From contig CM046453.1 of NCBI GenBank assembly GCA_025506515.1, positions 5,657,910-5,721,909 on the forward strand: a DNA stretch of 64,000 bases. The letters run 5' to 3'. Origin of the DNA: Flaveria trinervia (lineage: Eukaryota > Streptophyta > Magnoliopsida > Asterales > Asteraceae). The stretch's first letter is position 1; every line of letters begins with the position of its first letter. The notes under the pieces were generated by a model. The model was not told where the DNA came from, searched no databases, and was given only the letters and a program-made list of their open reading frames with translations. The position numbers and the translations under genes are program-made. This document shows positions 1 through 10,201 of this stretch, piece after piece.

Positions 1-296
1 CTCCTTGTTGGTAAAACACAATTTTTAACATGAAAGAATTTTGTGAATGAATGTTGTTACATATGATCTATTAGATGGATAATATGATGAAATGAAATAT
101 ATATAAACAAAAAGGGAGTTTCTCACTAAAAACAAGCAAGACAAGATGGAAGGTCGATATAGGATTCATGGAAGCTTCAAACATCACTTGGTCTTTGACA
201 ATGACACTTGAATCACCCAAGATTTATAGAAAATGAGTTGGAAATCAAATGAAGTGGTGGTGAGGGGGTCTTGGACGAAACTTGAAGGGGGATGGG
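1..296. other. Flank 5' of gypsy element 1, no gene seen
   Basis: AT-rich sequence without a convincing reading frame. Its last five bases (ATGGG, 292-296) recur at 12107-12111 just beyond the other end of the inserted element, so this is the original insertion-site flank. Confidence 0.6.
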
Positions 297-2740
297 TGTA
301 ACGCCCAGGTATTTATTAAGACAAAGAAAGAAACAATAAAGTGAAGAAAAAGAAAGAAAGCTATTTAACCCAAGTTGAAGGGTTGAAAGTGTTAAAAGGA
401 CAAAATGTTTGAAAAAGTTGGTGTAAAAGGTGGTATGGCCGTCCATATGTCACACCCATCACAAATCCTCGGATATTTTTAGAGAGTGAAAGAAAAAGAG
501 TAGAAACTCTCGGGTATTTTGAAGAACAAGAGCAGAAGTTCGAATTCAAGGTAAGAATTCGTGTGTTTATGGTGTTCTTAACTGGTTTTATCCTCGGTTG
601 TATGCTTATGTGTGTTGTATGTGTTCGGGTGTGTGTTTTGATGGGTTTCTAGGCGATTGAACTCTGTTGCAAACGGGTTTGAAGAAGTCTTACCCAAGAG
701 CTGCTAAGGTGAGTTCTAAAACCCCTCTTTTTACTTGTTTTTAACTGTTTTGGGGCTGGAAATACATGTATGAACTTTTTACAAAAGTTGGATTTCATAC
801 CCGTATGTATGTATGTGTTTGATGATATTTTGATTGTGTTCCTAAGGCTTAAAATGTCTGATTTAAGCTTAGAACATGATAGATGGTGTTTGGGGACCGA
901 ATTATGATGTTAAGTGAGTCTTAGGTTGCTTATGCGCCCAAATAGGGCTCATGCGCCTAAGTTTTAGAATTTGCCTAAGTATTCCCATACTAATGCGGAT
1001 GAAAAAGTTAATGCGGATGAACAAGATAATGCGGATGAACAAGTTCATACGGATGAACAAGTTAATGCGGATGAACAAGTTAATGCGGATGAACAAGCTA
1101 ATGTGGTTGAACAAGTTCATGCGGATGAACAAGTTCATGCGGATGAACAAGTTCATGCGGATAAACAAGTTCATGCGGATGAACAAGTTAATGCAGATGA
1201 ACAAGCTAATGCGGATGAACAATTTCATGCGGATGAACAAGTTCTTGCGGATGAACAAGCTAATGCGGATGAACAATTTCATGCGGATGAACAAGTTCTT
1301 GCGGATGAACAAGCTAATGCGGATGAACAAGTTAATGCAGATGAACAAGCTAATGCAGATGAACAAGCTAATGCGGATGAACAAGCTAATGCCGATGAAC
1401 AAGCTAATGCGGATGAACAAGTTCATGCGGACGAACAAGTTAATACGGACGAACAAGTTAATGCGGATGAACAAGCTAATACGGATGAACAACATGTTAA
1501 TGCAGATGAACAATAAGAAATGCGGATGGAGACTTAGTTTGTTTTCTGAATTTCGGGGAAAATGCAGATGTCGGTTTTGACTTGGGAGGTTCCCGGGGGT
1601 TTGTGTAAGTTGACTTTTAAGGTCATAGATGATATAATAGGTATGATTGATTATGTATGATGTTATGTATGATGGTATGTGTGATGTATGTTATGTATGC
1701 ATGCTGATATGTATGATGATTAGCATGATCTTATTGATGTTCCTGTTTATGTATGTATTTTTTCCCGTGGCTTTGAGTTGAATGTTAATGAATGAAACGA
1801 AAAGTATTATGTAACGTAAAGTAGAAGATAATGAAAAGAGGAACATAATGACGGAATGCATGCATTAATAAACGATGGAAAGCAAAGAAAGTATTGCAAG
1901 CCTTGTATGTGGAAACACGCCCAAATCAAGGGTGTTAGTTCAACGATGTGTGGGTAAGCTACCCAGAAGAATGCACACCGGGGTCGTCTTTGTGATCGAC
2001 CATTTGTATAGAACCTTTGTCGCTTACCCTAGTACTGTGGTCAGGCCACCGTGCACAATGTATGGGGGTCTATGATAGACCTCGGCCCAGTACAGCTTTA
2101 TGCATGACGATGGGGTATAACACATGACAATGGTACACTTGGACTTACCCTAGTACTGTGGTCAGGCCATCGAGTACAATGTATGGGGGTCTATGATAGA
2201 CCTCGGCCCAGTACAGTTTTATGCATGATGGTGGGGTATAGTTCATGGTTTGAAATTGAATGTAAAGAATGAATGAATGAATGTGATTGATGATGACGTA
2301 CGGTGATGGAAAGAAAGTTAACGAACGAATAATGAAGATAATAATGATATTATCTAAGTGTATGTATGATGTATCATCACGTACGACCCTAAAGAATATT
2401 TTTAAACGAAAGTAAAGTATGCTTTATTTTAAAACTAGAACTCACTCAGCAACGTTGACTTTTATGTGTTTCCAGTTGGCAGGTGAAAGTTGCTGAGGAT
2501 GGCACGGGGTGGCTACTTGGCTCGTTTTGGATGTCATCCATTTTTATAATGCTTTTGTGTTGTACTGTACATGTATTTTGTAACTTGATAACGATGTATT
2601 ATTTTGCAAAAACTTTTTACAATGAAATGGAATGTTGTTCTAATGTTTCCGCTGTGATGTTTTTTCAATATTAATGTAAATTATATGTTTTATGTGTAAT
2701 GATTGACCAGCTGTAAACATCCTGGGAACGGGGCCTTACA
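297..2740 (+). repeat. 5' LTR of gypsy element 1
   Basis: About 2.44 kb, starting TGTAACGCCC and ending GGCCTTACA directly before the primer site. It matches the split LTR at 7545-12106. It holds an 18-bp minisatellite (991-1515) and, at about 2023-2240, two copies of a ~120-bp block beginning with CTTACCCTAGTACTGTGG. Short reading frames in the LTR follow these repeats and are not genes. Confidence 0.93.
991..1515 (+). repeat. 18-bp minisatellite inside 5' LTR, about 29 copies
   Basis: Tandem units of AATGCGGATGAACAAGTT with small variants (GTT/GCT/TTT ends, occasional A for G). Because 18 is a multiple of three, the array stays open in several frames on both strands and creates long pseudo-ORFs (ADEQVN-like and MRMNKL-like plus strand, FIRISL-like minus strand). 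The 3' LTR of the same element has about 23 units (10477-10890). Confidence 0.95.
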
Positions 2741-2743
2741 AGT

Positions 2744-2755
2744 TGGTATCAGAGC
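2744..2755 (+). other. Primer binding site, initiator Met tRNA type
   Basis: TGGTATCAGAGC starts three bases after the 5' LTR end. It is the usual plant retrotransposon site complementary to the 3' end of initiator methionine tRNA, where minus-strand DNA synthesis starts. Confidence 0.93.
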
Positions 2756-3092
2756 CAAAGTTTAAGTGAAACGGGTAAATTTTCAAAATAAACCTAAACT
2801 TAAACTAAGAATGGGATGGAAAGGGAAGGGATGCCGGTCCGAGTAGCTGCGTGCCATCAGATATTTTCTTAATGTTAACCGGTATCATATGCTCATGTTA
2901 TGTGGTTTATGTGCTCTATGTAGATTTAGATACTGATGTAGTCAGGATATGCAATGCTTGGGGTATGAAGAGTAACGTAAGTGGCTAATCACAACTGGAC
3001 ATTGTAATTAGGGACTTACTATACTTGACATAAACTGAGCTACTCCCTTGAATGACCGTGTTAATGTTTGAATCTTATAGTGTGTGTAGAGG

Positions 3093-3449
3093 ATGGCTGG
3101 TGGTAGATCATCTAAAACTTCACGTGGTGGAGGTCGTGGTGCTGAACCACGGGCTATGAGAGGTAGGCCTAGAGCTGAAAAGGTGATTCATGAAGAACCC
3201 GAGACCCCTCGTCTGGAGGGCGGAGATGAGAGTGCTAATTTAAGTGCCTTAGTAAAGGAGGCTGTTATTGAAGAAGTGCATCAAGTCATGCAGACGATCT
3301 TGCCGTCTGTAGTGACTGAAGTGATTAAAGCTGTACGAAAAGAAAAGAGAAGGAGAGAAATAGGTGCTCGGAGGACGGGAGCAACGGAGCCTAAAACGGT
3401 TCTCTCTGATGAAGAGGAGGAAGAAGAAGAGCCTGCGCCGGAGGCGGCA
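3093..3449 (+). pseudogene. gag: gag N-terminal part, element 1 (truncated)
   Basis: Start of the gypsy capsid gene. The start codon at 3093 is chosen because the protein beginning MAGGRSSK is matched by the start of gag in element 2 (61977). The 119 codons kept are a basic G/R-rich N-terminus, a short segment with EEVHQVMQTILPSVVTEVIK (almost identical in element 2) and an acidic run. The gene ends at 3449, where an LTR starts. The central capsid domain, present in element 2 at about 62335-62920, is missing, so this cannot make a functional gag. Confidence 0.85.
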
Positions 3450-3936
3450 TGTAACACCCGATTATTTTCTTTGAAGCCGACGAAAGAAGAAAAAGAAATA
3501 AAGTCCAAAGTCGAGGGATCAAACTTGTCAAAACGGTAAAACCCTTCAATGAAGGGGGTATAAGAGGGGGAAGGCAGCCCACACCCTCCCCCACACTTAA
3601 AAATCGGCCAAAGAGAGAAAGGGGGAGAAAAGAGGGTTCAAGCTTCGGTTTTCTTGGTTTCGAGCGCAAAAGTTGAGGTGTAGCGGGTTGGATTTAAGCT
3701 CTACTCGACGGGTTGTTTGTGTGAGTTCTAGGACCCCTCTTTTACAAGTTTTCAACTGATTTGGGGCTGGAACACATACTAAAACCCGTTTTTGAAGCAT
3801 GTGTGTTGAACCCGTGTGTATGTGTTTTTGTGTGATTCGAGTGGGGTTTGATTGCAGTCTTGTGTGTGCTTGAATGGTGTTGTGGTAGGTGTTTCTAAGG
3901 TTTAAGATGGTTGATTTGAGCTTAGAATAGGTTTGG
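3450..3936 (+). repeat. LTR fragment inserted in gag (related Tekay-type subfamily)
   Basis: Starts TGTAACACCCG and matches the first ~480 bp of the 5' LTR of element 2 (59480 onward), including the segment AAAGTCGAGGGAxCAAACT and the run CTTTTAC...GATTTGGGGCTGGAA. It stops inside GGTTTGG (3930-3936), a 7-mer shared by the LTR and by gag, after which gag resumes. The remainder of this inserted LTR or element and about 600 bp of gag are gone. Confidence 0.85.
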
Positions 3937-4255
3937 GAGGGGTGGTGCCCCGACGAGTAACAAGAAGGCACGAGTAGATGACCACCGTGTGATCACATCT
4001 GGTGCGGGATCGAAGAAGTGTGGCAGATGTGGAAAGGAGCATATTGGGGAATGTAGGTTGGGATCGAACTTATGCTTCAAATGTGGGAGAACTGGGCATA
4101 TAGCGAAGGACTGTCGTGTGGTTAGATGTTTTAACTGTGGTGGAGAGGGTCACATGAGTAAAGACTGTAAGAAGCTGAGGGTTGAAGGTTCGGGGGTGAA
4201 GAAGACCGGAGGAGAAGGACCGAGGGCGAGCGTCAGAGTGTTTACGATGACGTAG
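3937..4255 (+). pseudogene. gag: gag C-terminal part with zinc knuckles, element 1
   Basis: Nucleocapsid end of gag, matching element 2 at about 62930-63240. It shows a CX2CX3HX3C variant (CGRCGKEHIGEC) followed by two CCHC knuckles (CFKCGRTGHIAKDC and CFNCGGEGHMSKDC), which bind genomic RNA. In element 2 the frame continues straight into protease through a CAG codon; here that codon is TAG (4253-4255), and a base is missing just after it, so gag is cut from pol. Confidence 0.88.
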
Positions 4256-4800
4256 GAGGAGGCTAGGACGACCCTGATGTTGTGTTAGGTACGTTTCTAG
4301 TAAACCAAACTTTAGCCTCTGTGTTATTCGATTCTGGTGCTAGTAAAAGTTTTATTTTTGTTGTTTTCTATGCAAAACTGTCTGTTAGTAGTAAGAGTGT
4401 GGATACGCCCTTCGATGTAGAAACTGCCATAGGTATGTCTACCATAATTTTCGAGGTGATAGAAGGCTGTGACATGGAATTAGAAGGTCATAAGTTTCCT
4501 ATTAGACCATTCGTGATGACCTTAGGTGGTTTCGATGTAGTTCTTGGGATGGATTGGTTAACGGACTACGAGGCGAACGTTGTGTGTTGCAAGAAGATGA
4601 TTTGTTTAATAGCGCCGGACGGGAATTTGGTGACGGTTTATGGTGATCGAGTCACTACGATTCCGAAAGTAATCTCAATGGCGGTGGTGGGAAAATGCAT
4701 GAGGCGTGGATGTAGCGCCTACTTGGCCTACGTAAAGGACGTGGATACGCCAACACCACAACTGTCCGATATACCGGTTGTGTGTGACTTTCCAGACGTG
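4256..4800 (+). pseudogene. pro: Aspartic protease domain, element 1
   Basis: Retropepsin that would process the gag-pol polyprotein. The catalytic DSG lies in LFDSGASKSF (about 4325-4354) and is followed by the conserved VLGMDWL at about 4540-4560. The reading frame is open from 4282 to 4920 and enters the N-terminal linker of RT (PDVFPENLPGLPPDREIEF). The domain is intact, but it is separated from gag by a TAG and a 1-bp frameshift and from RT by a TAG at 4921. Confidence 0.88.
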
Positions 4801-5560
4801 TTCCCGGAAAATTTACCAGGATTACCACCTGACCGTGAAATTGAATTTCAGATTGACTTGATACCAGGTGCCCAACCTGTTGCCAAGGCACCGTATCGTT
4901 TGGCTCCGACTGAGATGAAATAGTTGATGGAGCAATTGCAAGAGCTGTTAGATAAGGGGTTTATTAGACCGAGTATCTCTCCTTGGGGTGCTCCGGTCTT
5001 ATTTGTGAAAAAGAAAGACGGTAGTATGAGAATGTGTATAGACTATCGTGAGCTGAACAAGTTGACGGTGAAGAATCGGTATCCGTTACCGAGAATTGAT
5101 GATTTGTTCGATCAGCTTCAAGGTGCCAGTTGGTTTTCAAGGATAGATATTTGATCTGGCTACCATCAGCTAAAGGTGAAAGAACAGGATATCCCTAAAA
5201 CACCTTTTCACACGCTTTATGGTCACTACGAGTTTCTCGTTATGTCATTTGGGTTGACCAACGCGCCAGCTGCTTTTATGGATCTGATGAATCGAGTGTG
5301 TTGGCCGATGTTGGATAAATCAGTGATTGTATTTATCGATGATATCTTGATTTATTACAAGAGTGAGGAGGAGCATGCCGGTCACATTCGGAAGGTGTTG
5401 GAGACGTTGAGAAGGGAGAAACTGTATCCTAAATTCTCCAAGTGCGTGTTCTGGTTGCACGAAGTTTAGTTTTTGGGTCATGTAATGAATCCCGAGGGGA
5501 TTATGGTGGATCTAGCAAAGGTGGAGGTGGTGATGCAATGGAAGTCTCCAAAGACGCCAT
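4801..5560 (+). pseudogene. RT: Reverse transcriptase domain, element 1
   Basis: Ty3-type RT. Recognisable blocks are [20 protein letters not shown], the active-site FIDD (5332-5343) in VFIDDILIY, and the thumb segment beginning LGHVMNPEGI. Three stop codons break it: TAG at 4921 (element 2 has GAG), TGA at 5153 in the RIDxxSGYH motif, and TAG at 5467 where the family has Q in EVQFLGH. The last two fit C-to-T changes (CGA to TGA, CAG to TAG). Confidence 0.9.
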
Positions 5561-6053
5561 CCGAGATTCGTAGTTTCTTGGGTTTGGCGGGCTACTATAG
5601 AAGATTCATCCAAGACTTCTCTAAGATCGCTTCTCCACTAACCAAGTTGACCCAGAAGGATGTATATTTTGTATGGGGTCAAGCTCAAGAGAATGAGTTC
5701 GAGGAGTTAAAGGCGAGATTGACTCAAAGCTCCTGTCTTGTTGTTACCCGATGGAAACGAAGATTTGGTGGTTTATTCAGATGCTTCTTACTCATGATTT
5801 GGAGCTAGCAGCTATGGTCTTCACGTTAAAGATTTGGAGGCACTACCTGTACGAGAAAAAGTGTACCATATTCACCGACCACAAGAGCTTGAAGTACTTA
5901 TTCGAGCAGAAAGATTTGAACATGAGGTAGAGACGATGGTTGGAGCTCATAAAAGATTATGATTGCGAGATCCATTACCATCCAGGCAAAGCCAACGTGG
6001 TGGCGGACGCCCTTAGCCGAAAAGAGAGACCTGAGCCAATTCGGATGAAAGCT
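5561..6053 (+). pseudogene. RH: RNase H domain, element 1, with internal deletion
   Basis: The segment after the RT thumb (SFLGLAGYYRRFIQDFSKIA) leads into RNase H: VYSDASY at about 5770-5790, then [34 protein letters not shown] and [15 protein letters not shown]. Between SDASY and THDLEL, at about 5790, the family usually has some 30 residues that are absent here, so a deletion of roughly 90-100 bp removes part of the core. A TAG at 5929 replaces Q in NMRQRRW. Confidence 0.85.
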
Positions 6054-7060
6054 TAACAGTTAATCATGACCTCGGATGTGATGAAGCAAGTCAAGGAGTT
6101 TCTAGATGAGGCTTTGAAAGAAGATCATCTTAACTCTGAAAGAATGAGAGGTCTGGTCGCGAAATTGGGTGAGAACACACTTGGTGTTAGAACCCGATTC
6201 GGGCGGATATGGATTCCTCTTTTTGGGGATCTACATGTGAGGATTATGAATGAGGCCCATAAGACTCGATACTCTATTCATCCCGGTGCTACAAAGATGT
6301 ACCATGACATGAAGAAATATTATTGGTGGCCGGGTATGAAGCGTGATGTGGTGGAGTATGTGAGTAAATTCCTTACTTGTTTACAAGTGAAGGACGAGCA
6401 CCAAAAGCCATATGAAAAGATCCAACCTTTGGAAATACCAGAATGGAAGTGGGAGCATATCACCATGGATTTTATTACAAAGCTACCGCGTACCGCGCGA
6501 GGGTATGATGCCATCTGGGTGATAGTTGATCGTTTGATGAAGAGTGCTCACTTCCTACCGATTCGCGAGACATATTCATCCGAGAGGTTGGCGGATCTAT
6601 TCATCAAGGAGATTGTGACTCGCCATGGTGTGCTGGTGTCTATTGTGTCTGATCGCGACACTCGTTTACATCTAAATTTTGGAAGAAATACCACGACGCG
6701 ATGGGGACGAGGTACATATTAGCATGACTTATCATCCTCAGACGGATGGTCAGTCCGAAAGGACCATTCAGACATTGGAAGATATGCTTCGGGCATACTT
6801 CATTGATTTTGGAGGAAGTTAGGGTGACCACCTACCGTTAGCTGAGTTCTCATATAACAACAGCTATCATGACAGTATTGGTATGCCTCCTTATGAGATG
6901 CTGTATTGTTAGAGATGTAGAACACCCGTCTGTTGGGGTGATATTGGTTAGAAAGAGTTGGGAAGTATTAAGGTGATCGAGGCTACGACTGAGAAGCTCG
7001 AAAAGATCAAAGCTTTCATGAAGGTAGCTAAAGATAGACAGAAGTTGTATGCTGATAACA
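6054..7060 (+). pseudogene. INT: Integrase domain, element 1
   Basis: Ty3-type integrase that would join cDNA to the genome. The N-terminal zinc-binding HHCC region is seen at about 6270-6400 (HPGATKMYHDMKKYYWWPGM) but the usual CxxC reads FLTCLQVK, so its first cysteine is lost. The catalytic core includes MDFITKLPRTARGYDAIWVI (first Asp) and IVSDRDTR (second Asp), followed by YHPQTDGQSERTIQTLED. A frameshift near 6664 and TAG codons near 6820, 6910 and 6950 disable it. Confidence 0.88.
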
Positions 7061-7505
7061 CGACGTAGACCGATTGAGTTCCAGGTGGGTGACAGGTTAT
7101 GTTGAAAGTCTCACCTTGGAAGGGTATCATTCAGTTCAGGAAGCGGGGCAAGCTGAGCCCAAGATACATAGGGCCCTTCGAATCATTTCTCGAGTAAGAG
7201 AGGTGGCCTATAGATTGGAGTTACCAAATGAGTTAAGTGGAATTCATTCGACATTCCATGTATTTCATCTGAGGAAATGCTTGGCAGACGAGGATATTAT
7301 TGTTCCACCAGAGGATATCGAGGTAGATGAACGGCTAAATTATATAGAGCAACCAGTGGCGATCATTGATCGTAAAGAGAAGAAGTTAAGGAATAAAGTG
7401 GTTCCTCTTGTGTGTGTAGAGTGAAAGCACAGGAAGGGATCTGATTCTACGTGGGAGACTGAAGAAGAGATGAGACAGCATTACCCACGTTTGTTTGAGG
7501 AATAA
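7061..7505 (+). pseudogene. Integrase C-terminus and chromodomain-like tail, element 1
   Basis: After a frameshift near 7100 the frame at 7074-7424 carries the GPY/F-type module (RALRIISRVREVAYRLELPN), HSTFHVFHLRKCLADED and then PVAIIDRKEKKLRNKVVPLV, a stop where the family has W, and KHRKGSDSTWETEEEMRQHYP. This aromatic-poor chromodomain variant is characteristic of the Tekay/Del clade and is thought to steer insertion to heterochromatin (family knowledge). The TAAs near 7503 end the polyprotein a short way before the polypurine tract. Confidence 0.82.
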
Positions 7506-7530
7506 CAGGTTTCGGGGATGAAACCTATAT

Positions 7531-7541
7531 AAGGGGGGTGG
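7531..7541 (+). other. Polypurine tract, element 1
   Basis: AAGGGGGGTGG lies immediately upstream of the 3' LTR (7545) and would prime plus-strand synthesis. Confidence 0.85.
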
Positions 7542-7544
7542 ACT

Positions 7545-7954
7545 TGTAATGCCTAGGTATTTATTAAGACAAAGAAGAAAGAATAAAGTGAAAAAAAAGA
7601 AAGAAAAGCTATTTAACCCAAGTTGAAGGGTCAAAAGTGTCAAAAGGACAAAATGTTTGAAAAAGTTGGTATAAAAGGTGGTATGGCCGCCCATATGTCA
7701 CACACATCACAAATCCTCGGATATTTTTAGAGAGAGAAAGAAAAAGAGCAGAAACTCTCGGTATTTTGAAGAACAAGAGAAGAAGTTTGAATTCAAGGTA
7801 AGAATTCATGTGTTTATGGTGTTCTTAACCTCGTATGCCTATGTGTGTTGTATGTGTTTGGGTGTGTGTTTTGATGGGTTTCTAGGCGGTTGAACTCTCT
7901 TGCAAACGGGTTTGAAGAAGTCTTACCCAAAGAGCCGTTAAGGTGAGTTCTAGA
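7545..7954 (+). repeat. 3' LTR of gypsy element 1, first part
   Basis: Matches the first ~410 bp of the 5' LTR (297 onward), starting TGTAATGCC. It stops at GTTCTAGA where the solo LTR enters and resumes at about 10202. Confidence 0.93.
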
Positions 7955-10201
7955 TGTAAGGCCCTGTTCCCGGGATGCTTATAGCTGGTGATTCATCGCA
8001 CGTAAAACATATACTTTACATTTATTCATCAAAACATTGCAGCGGAAAACATAAAACAAGTGACATTTCATTTCATCTAAAAACTTTTGCAAAATAATGC
8101 ATCATTCTTCGGTTACAAAATTATATCGTTGTATTACATCACAAAAGCCTAATTAAATGAATGCCATCCAAAAGAGCTGAGCAGCCGCCACGTGCCATCC
8201 CCAGCAACGTTTACCTGCCAACTAAAATGTATAAAAAGTCAGCGTTGCTGAGTGAGTTCTAGTTTTATAATAAAACATACATAAAACCGTTATTTTTTCT
8301 TTTCAAAGACCATAGTATACGTTTCATTCGTTCGTGATCATACATCATACTAGATACAGATAATATCATTATTATCTTCCATTACGTTCGTTAGCCATTG
8401 TTCATTCATACATCTGGTGACATGTACAATACCCCGACATTATGCACGAAGCTGGTTACTGGGCCTGAGGTATATCATAGACCCCGAACATTGTGCACGA
8501 AGCTGACTCCAGTACCTGAGGCAATACATTCACCGTTCATCTTTTCATTTTATTTCGGATCAATGCCATAGTCTATACCCCGAACATTATGCATGAAGCT
8601 GGTTACTGGGCCTGAGGTCTTTTATAGACCCCGAACATTGTGCATGAAGCTGACTCTAGTACCTGAGGCAAGCGGCAAGGATCCCATACGTGTGGTCAAT
8701 CAAAAGGATTGGACCCCAATGTGCATCCTTCTGGGGTAGCTAACCCGCACACAGTTGAGCTAACACCCTTCATTGGGTGTGAACCTCCATACATTTGCTT
8801 GCAAGACTTTTTACGTTCATTCGTTCGTTAATGCATGCATTCATTCATCATGTTCCTCTTTCATTATCTTTCACTTTACGTTACATAATACTTTCGGTTC
8901 ATTCATTAACATAACACGTAAAGCCATGGAAAGATAAACATTCATCATCATAGAAACATAACATAACATACTATACATACATCATCATAGGGTATCATAC
9001 ATACATAACATACATCATGCATATTCATGCAACATCATCATCATCATCATCATCATACATGCCATCATACCATCTATGACCCCAAAAGTCAACTTATAGT
9101 CCCTCGAGAATTTCCCAAGTCAAAGCCTACTTTACACATTTCCCCAAAAATTAGAAAAATATTCTAAGTCCTAGGTGCATGGACACTATGCAGGCGCATG
9201 GACACTATTCAGGCGCATGGGGAACACTTAGGCGCATGGGCCACTTTCAGGCGCATAGGGACTATTCGGACGCATGAACACTTAGGCGCATGGGCCACTT
9301 GGGCGCATGGGCACTATTCGGGCGGATGAACAGTTAGGCGCATGGGCCACTTGGGCGCATGGGCACTATTGGGGTGCATGGCCCTACCCTTAGTCATCCG
9401 ACTTACATTTCTAGGCGCATGGACCACTGTTTAGGCGTATGAGCAGAACTTAAACATTTCTAAGGCAAATTTTGAGCACATGGGTTACTGTTTAGGCGCA
9501 TGACTTACACTTAATTCTTTCTAAGGCAGTTTCAGGCGTATGAACACTTATCTAGGCGCATGAGCATTCTGTAAACATGTTTCTAGGATATTTTCAATCC
9601 TAATCATCGAATCCGTCTGTTCTAAGCATAATGTGGCTATTCTAAACATGAGTAGCCTATAAACCATCCAGAATTAACATCCAACATTCACATTACATAC
9701 GGGTATTCACATACACTTTGTAAAAATCATTTTAATAAGTTTTCAGCCCCAAATATGTTTCAAAACATGTAAAAAAGGGGTCTAGAACTCACCTAGTGCA
9801 ACTTGGGTGTTCTTTTTTTAACCCGCTTGCAAAGAGTTCAACACACCTAGAAATAACATCCAAACACATACACATGAGCACAAACACAACACATAAGCAC
9901 ATAATCACATAACCAAGCTAAAACCCGTCATACACATAAAACCGCGAATTCTTACTTTGAATTCGATTTCTTCTGTTCTTCTTCTTCAAAACCGAGTTCT
10001 GATGTTCTTCCCTTGTTTCTCTCTCTAAAATGACCGAGAATTGGGTGTAGAAAAGGTGATGGGCGGCCATGCCACCTTTATCACTAACTTTTCTAAAGTT
10101 TTGTCCTTTTGGACACTTTTGTCCCTCCACTTGGACCTTATAGCTTTTCTTTCTTTTGTTCTTAATTTTCTTTTCTTTTAGAAAAATAACCGGGTGTTAC
10201 A
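7955..10201 (-). mobile_element. Solo LTR, Tekay-type, nested in the 3' LTR of element 1
   Basis: Starts TGTAAGGCCCTG and ends CGGGTGTTACA, the exact reverse order of the Tekay-type LTRs in this window, so the element was inserted in minus orientation. Flanks are CTAGA (7950-7954) and CTAAA (10202-10206), a 5-bp duplication with one difference. There is no primer site or coding region, only 2247 bp of LTR. Its own minisatellite-like stretch at about 9170-9560 is built on GGCGCATGG words. The opposite end resembles the element 1 LTR (AAAGGACAAAA, GGTGGCATGGCCGCC on the minus strand). Confidence 0.9.
9170..9560 (-). repeat. Irregular GGCGCATGG minisatellite in solo LTR
   Basis: About 18 irregular units built from GGCGCATGGGCACTATTC or GGCGCATGGGCCACTT, with variable spacing of roughly 17-40 bp. 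It lies at the place where the other Tekay-type LTRs carry different tandem repeats. Confidence 0.8.

Noticed and set aside
991..1515. Possible CRISPR-like array
   Set aside because: Repeats are contiguous without unique spacers and the DNA is from a plant.
902..1580. Long overlapping reading frames on both strands (up to 209 codons) with ADEQVN, MRMNKL or FIRISL repeats
   Set aside because: They only read the 18-bp minisatellite in the LTR, whose unit length keeps frames open. The copy at 10362-10907 has the same cause.
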